Origin: Diploptera punctata
Taxonomy: Eukaryota; Arthropoda; Insecta; Blattodea; Blaberidae
NCBI GenBank assembly: GCA_030220185.1
Contig: JASPKZ010003438.1
Coordinates: forward strand, 1 to 64,000
Direction: 5' to 3'
DNA: 64,000 bases
Shown piece by piece: positions 30,954 to 39,909 of this stretch (positions are counted from its first letter, which is position 1; the number at the start of each line of letters is the position of its first letter). The notes beneath the pieces are model-generated. The model saw only the letters and a program-made list of their open reading frames with translations, was not told where the DNA came from and made no database searches. The position numbers and the translations under genes are program-made.

Positions 30954-31304
30954 GTCCCGCGCCGTAGCCGAGCGGTTAAGGTAGGAAGCCTTGGCACAGA
31001 GCTACGGGACTTGCGCTGGTTCGAGTCTCCATGGGGGAAGAAATTTTCTCATGGTATTTCGGCCAGTATGGGACCGGTGCCCACCCAGCATCGTGAGGCA
31101 ATTGGGTAGCTACAATAAGTAGCGGCTCCAGGTTGAGGAACCAGCTATAACGGCTGGGGGACTCGACATGCTAACCACATGTCACCCCTACACTGGCTGT
31201 TGATCATCTACCTCTGTGATTGACAAATGTGGATGTGAAGGGCCAGCAGCCGGCTGGTAAAAGGGCAACCGCTGAAAAGTGGAAAGACCCTCAATCGGAG
31301 AATC
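30954..31304 (+). mobile_element. tRNA-Leu-like SINE with target duplication
   Basis: GGAATTTTGT at 30944-30953 and 31305-31314 flanks the insert. The head GCCGTAGCCGAGCGGTTAAG resembles a tRNA-Leu 5' half (A box AGCCGAGCGG, B box GGTTCGAGTC). The roughly 270-bp body ends CCTCAATCGGAG. Related copies on the minus strand lie at 7935-8290 and 28670-28978. Confidence 0.8.
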
Positions 31305-31691
31305 GGAATTTTGTCCAATGTGGAAAAAAAAAAAAAAAAATTGGCCCCATGTGATTGTGGTTTGAGCAAGTTTTACTGTATATAAATATTTAGACTTATA
31401 TATCCTTTATTGTTATTCCTTAAATTATATCGAGTCTCATGTTCTTGTAGTCTGAGCTGAGGGTTCCCAGGTTAGATTTGTTTTAAAAAGAACAAAGATA
31501 ATGCACATGGATGAAAAAAATCTGTGTTCCAATGCCACCCACTGCTTTAGGTGGGTAGAAAATGTGTAGGACTAAATTAGAAATTTTAAAGTAATTGAAA
31601 ACTGTTAAGTTTAGCTGTAATACAAAAAGTTGCATTTTGATGGATATGTTAGCTCTTTTATAATGAAATAATTATTTTCTGGTGTTTATAG

Positions 31692-31869
31692 GTTTGATTA
31701 TGAAAAGTTTGTAGCTGCTCTGAATGATGTACTGGAAGAACGACTTCAACAGTGGTCAGAATATGAAGGATCATTTGATCGCCTTCTCATCTGGCTTTCA
31801 GAAGCAGAAACAGCTCTTAAGAATTACGCTCCAAAATCTACTCTAGATGAAAAACAGGAGCAGTAGCAG
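31692..31869 (+). pseudogene. Spectrin-repeat exon 4 (spectraplakin-like), one stop
   Basis: The acceptor TTTATAG (31691) is followed by FDYEKFVAALNDVLEERLQQ and WSEYEGSFDRLLIWLSEAET, then ALKNYAPKSTLDEKQEQ. A TAG stands where a leucine would be expected before the last Q and the CAG|GTGTGT donor. WSEYEGSFDRLLIWLSEAE is a strong spectrin-repeat helix. Apart from the stop the frame is clean through 59 codons, which argues for a real or recently lost gene. Confidence 0.7.
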
Positions 31870-32159
31870 GTGTGTTTTATAATCTTATAAGCAACTTTCA
31901 TTATATGCTAATATATGATTCTAGTCATAATTTCATTAATACATATAAAAACTAGAAATTAATAGTACGAGGGCGGATCGGAAAGTAACGCACAATAATT
32001 TTTTTTCTGCCTTGGTATTGCAGCTAGAATGTTGAAATTTCACAGAGATATAGTTTGAAGTTTTCACTACAGATGGTATTTTTTTCTCAGGTGCACCTCT
32101 TGCGAGAGAAGCTTGAACTATGCAACAAAGATGGCGCGCATGCTACAGTCGTCCACCTG

Positions 32160-32500
32160 TAAGGAACAAAGAAGTGTTGTTCGATTTTTGTGGGCCAAAG
32201 GGCATAAACCCAGTGAAATTCACAGGGACATGCGTGGCGTGTATGGGGATGATTGTATGGACCGTTAGTGCTCGCTGGGTGCCTAAGAACCTGACAGACG
32301 ACCACAAGGGCCAGCGAATGATGGCAAGCTTGGACCACTTAACGCGGTACACCGCACAAGGACATGACTTTCTGGAAGGAATCGTCACAGGTGATGAGTC
32401 GTGGGCGTACCACTACACGCCCGAAACAAAGCAGGCATCAGCAGTGCGCAGATGGCTTCACTCCAACCAAACGGACTTCTACGAACAGGGCATATTATAA
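32160..32500 (+). pseudogene. mariner transposase fragment
   Basis: Plus frames give RWVPKNLTDDHKGQRMMASL, DFLEGIVTGDESWAYHYTPE and TKQAS, covering the linker and first catalytic D (TGDESW). The N-terminal DNA-binding part is deleted after about 40 codons, and nothing follows after RRWLHSNQ. Only a relic remains. Confidence 0.75.
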
Positions 32501-33232
32501 ATACAATAGGGCCTAAGTACAGATATCATAAAAAATGGCAAAACAGATGAAAGCAGAGGCGATATATACTTATGTTTTATACCGGACGGTAGAGGAAAAA
32601 TAATCAACGTTGGAAACCCTAATAAAAGCCATAACCGAATTTAGGGAAAAGTTTTAAGAGATAAAAAACAGGAAAAAAATTAATGAAATAGGAAAAGATC
32701 TGGAGGTTGCAGAAACAGCTCAGGTCTTGGGAAAAACATATTTTTCAAGCTATTAGGACAGGATTACGAAAATGCTGGAAATATAGCACCTTTTGAATAA
32801 CGCATTATATAAGGAGACAAACAACTTATATAATCTACACCTGACAAAACCAAATTATTACCCCATATTAAGAAATAATGGCTATGACCGCCACGGGCTC
32901 GCGCTGGAAGGGGAAAAATATAGGAATAAATACGCGCGATTTTGAGTCCAAAGATTAGATTGAGGGCAGCTTTTGGAACGATCTTGGACGGACATGATTT
33001 CGAACCTCGGGTTGCGTAAGTATATTTGCGATTTATAATTATTAAAGTTCCAGGTTGAGATCAAAGTAACTTGTAATTTGTTTTTAAATATTTGACATTT
33101 AACTTTATCTATTTGAATAAAAATCAATTAGAAATATTGAATTAACTTGTTGAACATAACTTTAAATATTTTACATTTAACTTTACATAAAATCAAGTTG
33201 AATTAACTTTAGCTTGAAGTAGCTTAGGATAA

Positions 33233-33289
33233 CGATTTTATTATTAATTTAACACTTCTCATAGAAGGATAAATTTTTCTCTTCAAATA
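33233..33289. repeat. 57-bp minimal tRNA-repeat insertion with 13-bp duplication
   Basis: TAGCTTAGGATAA at 33220-33232 and 33290-33302 flanks a 57-bp insert. The insert is the left terminal part (TTATTATTAATTTAACACTT) joined to the tail (TTTTTCTCTTCAAATA) of family 1, with no tRNA head. Confidence 0.8.
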
Positions 33290-34375
33290 TAGCTTAGGAT
33301 AATTTATGATCAGGAGTCGAAGGAAAGACTTCAGCTTTAAAACGAAATACGACACTCATTTATGACTTATCTCATGGTTTAACGTAGCTCTTTAAGTAAA
33401 TTCGCGTCATGAAACATTAATGTTCCTTAGTATAAAAGATTATAATTTCGAGTGATTTTATGTATAATTATTTCAGTAAGTGTTCATATTTATAACGTTT
33501 ATGAAATAAAAGTTGATGTTGTGGTTTATGTGTGGTATTTATATCGGTCGAAACATTCCTTCACTAAAATAAAGCTAACCTTGAAAGATCTCTAGATTTG
33601 ATAACAGCTGACGTGTTCTACAGGCAGACTGAGGACAGCTGAAAAACGATTCTCCAACATCATTGCCCTAATACTTTAACAGCATAGAATACAATATTGG
33701 TAAAAAAACTTTACCTTTTGAGCCGACCTCGCTACCTATAACCTTGTCCAAAAGGGTTATAATAGGGCATATTGAAACTGGTAACACAATGGGAAAAATG
33801 TGTTGAGAAAGTTGGTGACTATGTCGAAAAGTAGGTAAAAGATATAAGTTCATTTGTGATTTTTTTTTTTTACTATTAAACTTTTTAAAAAAAAATTATT
33901 GTGCGTTACTTTCCGTTCCGATCCGTCCCTCACAGGTGGACGACTGTAGCATGCGCGCCATCTTTGTTGCATAGTTCAAGCTTCTCTCGCAAGAGGTGCA
34001 CCTGAGAAAAAAATACCATCTGTAGTGAAAACTTCAAACTATATTTCTGTGAAATTTCAACATTCTAGCTGCAATACCAAGGTAGAAAAAAATTATTGTG
34101 CGTTACTTTCCGGTCTGCCCTCGTATTTTTATCATCTTTTTTTATGCTCCCTAATCAAATTGGAAATTCAATCGCAGCCAATACTGGTTGATTTTAATTA
34201 TGAAAAATAAAGAGCATATCAATGTATAATTATTATCAATTTACATCTCATCTGTTAATTGGTTTTCTCATCTGAAAATGTTTGAGTCACAAACCAATTG
34301 CTGTATCGACTGTTGAATATCTTTTATATTAATTAGGATATTTGGTCTGTGTATTCTTCCCTCTTATGGTTATTT

Positions 34376-34425
34376 TTGTTGAACATATGTTTCAAGGCTT
34401 GTGAGCCCAATCTTCAGCAATTACA
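34376..34425 (-). ncRNA. Hammerhead ribozyme in PLE terminus
   Basis: On the minus strand the core CTGAAGA (34417-34411) is followed by stem II GGCT/AGCC with loop CACA and GAAA (34393-34390). The palindrome ACATATGT (34390-34383) forms stem III and T at 34382 is the cleavage base. Stem I pairs TTG with CAA. All core bases are conserved. Confidence 0.65.
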
Positions 34426-35390
34426 GACTGATTTCTCTCAAGTTGTCGACCCTGATTCTTGACCCCTGTTCCCTCTGTCTGTGGTCCAATAAACTTGCTA
34501 AATTTCAAAATTCATAATTCTTTCTTTGTTCTTCTGTGTGTAGATTTTTTTTCCACATGGTGAATTCATTTTTGTTTTCTGTTTTAATAATTTTGTGTTT
34601 ACATCTATTTTGTGTTTTTTTCTGACCAAACATGAGCAGCCACTGCAGATTTTTCTACTTCCCCCTTTTTTTACATTCCTTATGTGTTTTTTGGTTCTGA
34701 TGGTTAAATTTCTTTTTTGTTTTCCCTATATATGTCTTATCACAGTCTGCACTTTTTATTTCATATATTCCTGATTTTTTACCATCATTAATCTTTACAT
34801 TTTTGTTGGTTTTTATTAGTTTCTTTAAACTATAATCATTCTTTGGTACTAAACTAATATTAAATTTTCAAAAATCTTTTGAAATGTATTGTGTGCCCAA
34901 GGGTGATATGTGAATTTTCTATATTTCTTATCTTTTGGTTTTTATATCTGAAGAGTGCTTTCGTTCCTCAGTTTTTTGTTTTCTGTACTTCTCAATTTTT
35001 TTGTGTATCATTTTTTCACCGAAACTATTTTCTTTTGCAACCTCAATAATGTGAATAATGTGTTTTTTTCTGCAACTCGTAATTTTTCCTGTTCATGGGT
35101 ATATTTACCAATCTATGTACTAGGCTGTTGAAGGCTGCCATTTTGTAATGAAATATGGTTGAAACCTGTTGATTTGATATAATTATCTGTATGTGTTCCT
35201 TTTACGTGAATGCTGAATTCTATTTCCTCCTTTTTTTCTAAGAACAAGAAAGATGTTGTATGGGTAAAACATCAAACATTTAAGTGGTTCATGATATTCC
35301 AATTTCCTTAGCTGGCTGCATTTTCTAGGACTTAATTCAGTTCTCACAAGAATGTAATTGACTTTTTTTTTAGTTAGAACTCTTTTGGGC
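34376..35390 (-). mobile_element. Penelope-like element, decayed
   Basis: Minus-strand reading gives a tract like GIYEIKSADCDKTYIGKTKK near 34780-34700, matching the GIY-YIG and CxxC pattern. Upstream, HVKGTHTDNYIKS-like RT sequence lies near 35200. The terminus with a ribozyme core is at 34376-34425. Stops and indels are frequent. Confidence 0.7.
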
Positions 35391-35566
35391 CCAATTTGTT
35401 CTTACTTAATACTGAACCAGTTTGTTGCCACTCTTACTAATGATTCGACAATAAAAATGTGCTAAATGGGTAATTGAACTACTCACAGATGGCAGGACAC
35501 CTACTCACATAGAAGTCTGCTAATATCAGGTTTGATATATTTTTAAATTTGAAGAGAAAAATTTTC

Positions 35567-35640
35567 GCCTAGACCGGGACTCGAACCCGGGACCCTTGGC
35601 TTTCCGGGCCAAGTGCTCTACCAACTGAGCTACCGAGGCG
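35567..35640 (-). repeat. tRNA-like head, array unit 1
   Basis: It carries GCCTCGGTAGCTCAGTTGG, a CTTGGC/GCCAAG stem, loop CCGGAAA (C33, nominal anticodon GGA) and a perfect T arm CCGGGTTCGAGTCCCGG. The acceptor stem pairs only partly. Confidence 0.8.
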
Positions 35641-35870
35641 AGTTACGATATAGACGCAAATTTTTCTCTTATATACGTTGTAATTCCCTATCGCCAAATG
35701 CTTTTGAAACCATTGTTTCTATCTTTGCAAATGGCGGCTTCTTAGTTAAGAAGACATTTATTGGAAATTTAACATTACTTTAAAAGCCAGTAAGGCCTCT
35801 AATGATGTTTTTATTATTAATTTAACATTTCTCAATGAAAGATAAATTAAATTTGAAGAGAAAAATTTTC

Positions 35871-35944
35871 GCCTAGACCGGGACTCGAACCCGGGACCCT
35901 TGGCTTTCCGGGCCAAGTGCTCTACCAACTGAGCTACCGAGGCG
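35871..35944 (-). repeat. tRNA-like head, array unit 2
   Basis: It appears identical in sequence to unit 1 over the head. Confidence 0.8.
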
Positions 35945-36174
35945 AGTTACGATATAGACGCAAATTTTTCTCTTATATACGTTGTAATTCCCTATCGCCA
36001 AATGCTTTTGAAACCATTGTTTCTATCTTTGCAAATGGCGGCTTCTTAGTTAAGAAGACATTTATTGGAAATTTAACATTACTTTAAAAGCCAGTAAGGC
36101 CTCTAATGATGTTTTTATTATTAATTTAACATTTCTCAATGAAAGATAAATTAAATTTGAAGAGAAAAATTTTC

Positions 36175-36248
36175 GCCTAGACCGGGACTCGAACCCGGGA
36201 CCCTTGGCTTTCCGGGCCAAGTGCTCTACCAACTGAGCTACCGAGGCG
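36175..36248 (-). repeat. tRNA-like head, array unit 3
   Basis: It appears identical in sequence to units 1 and 2 over the head. Confidence 0.8.
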
Positions 36249-36478
36249 AGTTACGATATAGACGCAAATTTTTCTCTTATATACGTTGTAATTCCCTATC
36301 GCCAAATGCTTTTGAAACCATTGTTTCTATCTTTGCAAATGGCGGCTTCTTAGTTAAGAAGACATTTATTGGAAATTTAACATTACTTTAAAAGCCAGTA
36401 AGGCCTCTAATGATGTTTTTATTATTAATTTAACATTTCTCAATGAAAGATAAATTAAATTTGAAGAGAAAAATTTTC

Positions 36479-36535
36479 GCCTAGACCGGGACTCGAACCC
36501 GGGACCCTTGGCTTTCCGGGCCAAGTGCTCTACCA
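36479..36535 (-). repeat. tRNA-like head, array unit 4, truncated at the inversion point
   Basis: The copy stops in the D arm (GTGCTCTACC), where the array switches strand directly into spacer sequence ATTATCTTTCATTGAG. Confidence 0.8.
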
Positions 36536-36740
36536 TTATCTTTCATTGAGAAATGTTAAATTAATAATAAAAACATCATTAGAGGCCTTACTGGCTTTTA
36601 AAGTAATGTTAAATTTCCAATAAATGTCTTCTTAACTAAGAAGCCGCCATTTGCAAAGATAGAAACAATGGTTTCAAAAGCATTTGGCGATAGGGAATTA
36701 CAACGTATATAAGAGAAAAATTTGCGTCTATATCGTAACT

Positions 36741-36814
36741 CACCTCGGTAGCTCAGTTGGTAGAGCACTTGGCCCGGAAAGCCAAGGGTCCCGGGTTCGA
36801 GTCCCGGTCTAGGC
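36741..36814 (+). repeat. tRNA-like head, array unit 5
   Basis: The plus head is identical to units 1-3 except for its first base (ACCTCGG). Confidence 0.8.
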
Positions 36815-37044
36815 GAAAATTTTTCTCTTCAAATTTAATTTATCTTTCATTGAGAAATGTTAAATTAATAATAAAAACATCATTAGAGGCCTTACTGGCT
36901 TTTAAAGTAATGTTAAATTTCCAATAAATGTCTTCTTAACTAAGAAGCCGCCATTTGCAAAGATAGAAACAATGGTTTCAAAAGCATTTGGCGATAGGGA
37001 ATTACAACGTATATAAGAGAAAAATTTGCGTCTATATCGTAACT

Positions 37045-37118
37045 CGCCTCGGTAGCTCAGTTGGTAGAGCACTTGGCCCGGAAAGCCAAGGGTCCCGGGT
37101 TCGAGTCCCGGTCTAGGC
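37045..37118 (+). repeat. tRNA-like head, array unit 6
   Basis: The plus head matches the minus units. Confidence 0.8.
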
Positions 37119-37348
37119 GAAAATTTTTCTCTTCAAATTTAATTTATTTTTCATTGAGAAATGTTAAATTAATAATAAAAACATCATTAGAGGCCTTACT
37201 GGCTTTTAAAGTAATGTTAAATTTCCAATAAATGTCTTCTTAACTAAGAAGCCGCCATTTGCAAAGATAGAAACAATGGTTTCAAAAGCATTTGGCGATA
37301 GGGAATTACAACGTATGTAAGAGAAAAATTTGCGTCTATATCATAACT

Positions 37349-37422
37349 CGCCTCGGTAGCTCAGTTGGTAGAGCACTTGGCCCAGAAAACCAAGGGTCCC
37401 GGGTTCGAGTCCCGGTCTAGGC
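37349..37422 (+). repeat. tRNA-like head, array unit 7
   Basis: The plus head has three changes in the anticodon arm (CCCAGAAAACC), and its TATA-like box is altered to GTATGTAAG. Confidence 0.8.
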
Positions 37423-37503
37423 GAAAATTCTTCTCTTCAAATTTAATTTATCTTTCATTGAGAAATGTTAAATTAATAATAAAAACATCATTGATATATT
37501 TTT

Positions 37504-37999
37504 CCTTCCCTGTCTTGTGCTTAATGCACTAATGTTGTGTAGCACTTTCTTTGCAGCTCTCTGTATATCCATATAAATAGATACAAAGTAATGAATTCAA
37601 AAGTTCCCAGAAAAATTGTGCACATCAGAGAATAAGACTATACAATAGTCTCAACAGTCTGTTTCTGGTTGCTAAAACCTGTTCCAGTTGAGAAAAAATA
37701 TGAGTGAGGTGTCTTACTGATTCATTTTTTTAAATAAATTTATTGTATAGTATTTCTTCTGATAAATTTTAAGAACACTAATTATAATGTCAAAATTAAT
37801 TTAAAACTTAAAATTACTTTAAAATAATTAATGTAAAATAAGGTAAAAAGTGATTTTATACAAAGTTGACTACAAGGTTTCCATGATTTCTACTGTAGAT
37901 GTCATTTAAATCTAAATATATTTGTAAAAATAACATTTATGAAATGTTTATAGGTTTGCTACAAATCTAAAAAGTCTTAAAATAAGAAATTAGATAAAA
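37504..37999. other. AT-rich sequence, no feature seen
   Basis: I see no coding frame, tRNA-like head or repeat match between the array and the PLE hairpin. Confidence 0.5.
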
Positions 38000-38062
38000 T
38001 ACTCCTGTAACTTATTAAGGTAGAATATTTTTATCACTCACCTCATATTGTTCTTCTTATTT

Positions 38063-38110
38063 GATTATAAACTAGTTTCGGAACATAGTTTCTGTTCCAT
38101 CCTCAGTATC
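38063..38110 (-). ncRNA. Hammerhead ribozyme, left arm
   Basis: The minus-strand core CTGAGGA (38106-38100) is followed by stem II GGAACA/TGTTCC and GAAA (38079-38076). The palindrome ACTAGT (38076-38071) forms stem III, with T cleavage base at 38070. It is identical to the right-arm copy. Confidence 0.7.
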
Positions 38111-38242
38111 GTCACGACCGTTGTTCTGTCGTCTTGAAGAGCTGTCCTTCCCGGTGAGAATGACCTGGTTTCGAGGTTTTTCAGTCAGCCAATGGAAGGA
38201 GAGAAGGACAGCTCTTCAAGACGACAGAACAACGGTCGTGAC

Positions 38243-38290
38243 GATACTGAGGATGGAACAGAAACTATGTTCCGAAACTAGTTTATAATC
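38243..38290 (+). ncRNA. Hammerhead ribozyme, right arm
   Basis: The core CTGAGGA (38247-38253) is followed by stem II GGAACA/TGTTCC (6 pairs) and GAAA (38274-38277). Stem III lies in ACTAGT (38277-38282), with T at 38283 as cleavage base. Stem I pairs ATA with TAT. One unpaired T lies before stem II. Confidence 0.7.
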
Positions 38291-38389
38291 AAATAAGATG
38301 AACAATATGAGGTGAGTGATAAAAATATTCTACCTTAATGAATATACCTCATAGTGAGAATTCCTAAAATAAGTACTCCTGTAACTGTT

Positions 38390-38676
38390 TAAAAATACAA
38401 TTCGTATTTAAAATATATCAAATATATGCAATTAAATAAAGTGTAAATATAATTTTCAATTTAAAGAAAATACAGACTCAAACCTCACAAAAAATCTGCA
38501 ACAACATAAATTAGTATTATAATCAATAAATAAATCTGGGTGTATAATTTTTCTCTTCAAATAATATATAATAATTTTACTCAAAATATTGGTCTGGTAA
38601 ATAAAAAAAAAAAGATTTCCTTTTAAAACTTGAAAGAGTAAGATTTTCTTCTCTAATAATCTTAATGTGTTAATTA
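38390..38676. other. AT-rich sequence, no feature seen
   Basis: It holds only a short TTTTTCTCTTCAAAT phrase at about 38548-38562, resembling the tRNA-repeat tail. No gene is seen. Confidence 0.45.
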
Positions 38677-38715
38677 AGTTATGTAGATAGGAAATAACAC
38701 TATGAGGTTTTTTAA
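38677..38715. mobile_element. Penelope terminal fragment
   Basis: The sequence AAGTTATGTAGATAGGAAAT and following bases match the left part of the hairpin at 7417-7531 and the complement of 28045-28085. Confidence 0.65.
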
Positions 38716-38735
38716 TATTGTGATTTATCCGCTAG

Positions 38736-38786
38736 GACCTCATTAAAGTAGTTGACTCCAGAAATAGAGCTGATCATCTTGAGCAA
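38736..38786 (+). other. Possible 51-nt exon of the spectrin-repeat gene
   Basis: A CCGCTAG acceptor and CAA|GTAAGC donor bound 17 codons, DLIKVVDSRNRADHLEQ, in phase 0. The composition suits a spectrin-repeat helix, and the strand and phase agree with exon 4. No other support is visible, so this is tentative. Confidence 0.3.
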
Positions 38787-38984
38787 GTAAGCAACATAAT
38801 GGTATTTGTAATTTATCTTTTGGAGCTTCTCATTTATCATTTCTTTTCTTTTTGTACACCAAATGCCTTAATCATAATCTTGTGCTAATCTAAATGACAT
38901 GCAATCAAATTTGTTACAGTTTATGATGTTATGTATAAATTTATATACTAAGATTCAATGATAAATAATTTTCTTGAAGATATG

Positions 38985-39035
38985 CATTTTTTCCTGAACC
39001 AGGAATGAATCCAAAACCTCCGGTTTTATGCACTA
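38985..39035 (-). repeat. Decayed family-2 tRNA-like head, split by mariner
   Basis: CCTGAACCAGGAATGAATCC resembles the T-arm half. The other half (GCTATCCAGGCTTCCCTG) lies at about 42365-42382 beyond the mariner. The two together would make one minus-strand tRNA-like head. Confidence 0.5.
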
Positions 39036-39184
39036 TAAGGGTTACTAGATAAGTTTTGAGACACGATAGTATGCAATAAACTAATCTACCATTTGAAAGT
39101 CCAACCCTCATATGTAAAAACCATAGCAGATAGAAACAATTTGTTTCAGTTGTCTCTGAGCTGCACCCTTGTGCATGGAGCCTG

Positions 39185-39909
39185 AGAGGGAGTATTTTCT
39201 TGCTATGATATTATATGATTTCAAGTGAGTCACAAACACTTGAGCAACTCACACAAGCATTTGGGGACCTTGCTCCTTCACTTGCAACAGTTTTCTGCTG
39301 ATTTCCAGAATTTAAGAGGGGTAGAACATCCCTTAAATATGAAGGGAGAAGTGGGAGGCCAGCAACAGTGGTGACAGAAGAAAATGTCTCTATTGTGGAG
39401 ACTCTGATTAAGGAAGATCCACGACTGATCTTTAAGGACATCGAGGGGGCCCTAGGGATTAGTTTGCCACCATCCTGCACCAATACTTAAGAGTGAGAAA
39501 AATTTCTTCTCGATGGTTGCTACACCACTTGTGAGAAGGGACACTAGAGTGGAATTGTGCAGAGAAATGCTCGCGATATTCAACGATGGGGACTCCCGCT
39601 GGATATCAGACATAGTGACAGGTGACGAAACTTGGATCTACCAGTATGACCATGGCGTGGGTCTTCCCAGATGAGTAGCCTCCAACCAGGCCTAGGCGTG
39701 TAGGGAAGAAAATGGTGGCCACTTTCTTCTCAACAAATGGTCGTCTGCTTACAGTTGTGCTAGAGGATCAGAGGACAGTTACTACTAAATGGTATACAGA
39801 AGTCTGACTATCCAAAGTCTTCTCAAACATCCAGGAGAAGCGGCTAAAGACTGGACTATGGGAATTCTGCTCCACCATGACAATGCGTCTTTGCACACAG
39901 CCAATGCAA
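39185..39909 (+). pseudogene. mariner transposase, 5' part
   Basis: Phrases in shifting plus frames are EGRSGRPATVVTEENVSIVE, IKEDPRLIFKDIEGAL, ISDIVTGDETWIYQYDHGVG (first catalytic D) and MGILLHHDNASLHTAN (second D, HHDNA). The sequence continues after the LINE at 42072 with IRFLEKTPMKLMSHSVYSPY. The third catalytic residue region there (SVYSPYLF) has Y where D is expected. Several stops are present. Confidence 0.75.

Larger units (their letters stand above)
28994..31378 (+). mobile_element. pogo/Tigger-like transposon with nested insertions
   Basis: CAGTAAAACTTG at 28994 and CAAGTTTTACTG ending 31378 lie within TA and form the short inverted repeat typical of pogo/Tigger elements. The interior holds a decayed transposase (about 29938-30860). 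A family-2 tRNA-like dimer (29095-29578) and a Leu-like SINE (30954-31304) were inserted later, each with its own duplication. Confidence 0.8.
31968..34123 (+). mobile_element. mariner with ~190-bp inverted repeats, decayed and rearranged
   Basis: CGAGGGCGGATCGGAAAGTA at 31968 is mirrored at 34104-34123, flanked by TA. Inverted homology runs about 190 bp (31968-32160 against 33934-34123). A second terminal sequence (GTGCGTTACTTTCCGTTCCG) ends at about 33932, just inside the right repeat. This suggests a nested or duplicated end. The interior from 32510 to 33890 lacks recognisable transposase. Confidence 0.8.
35545..37490. repeat. Palindromic array of 304-bp tRNA-like units with 13-bp target duplication
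   Basis: TTGATATATTTTT at 35532-35544 and 37491-37503 brackets the array. Minus-strand units start at 35551, 35855, 36159 and 36463 (exact 304-bp period), the last cut at about 36535. Plus-strand units then follow, with heads at 36741, 37045 and 37349, also at 304 bp. Unit copies differ at very few sites. Each unit holds TATATAAG about 30 bp before a tRNA-like head, a TTTTTCTCTT tail and an AT-rich spacer with the hairpin CTTCTTAACTAAGAAG. Confidence 0.95.
38013..38373. mobile_element. 361-bp inverted Penelope unit with 13-bp target duplication
   Basis: TACTCCTGTAACT at 38000-38012 and 38374-38386 flanks the insert. Two arms of about 130 bp (38013-38149 and 38197-38333) are near-perfect inverted copies of a PLE terminus. 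Each contains a hammerhead ribozyme and the ATGAGGTGAGTGAT end, around a 48-bp centre. Confidence 0.9.

Noticed and set aside
32510..33230. A gene inside the mariner interior
   Set aside because: The frames are short and broken, with no recognisable motif.
35567..37422. A cluster of seven functional tRNA-Ser or tRNA-Ala genes
   Set aside because: The heads have good A and B boxes, but the anticodon loop CCGGAAA lacks U33, the acceptor stem pairs only partly, and the sequence is embedded in repeat units that also occur scattered and broken elsewhere. Repeat heads explain this better.
35545..37490. A CRISPR array
   Set aside because: The spacing is regular, but units are 304 bp with tRNA-like heads, there are no unique spacers, and the genome is eukaryotic.
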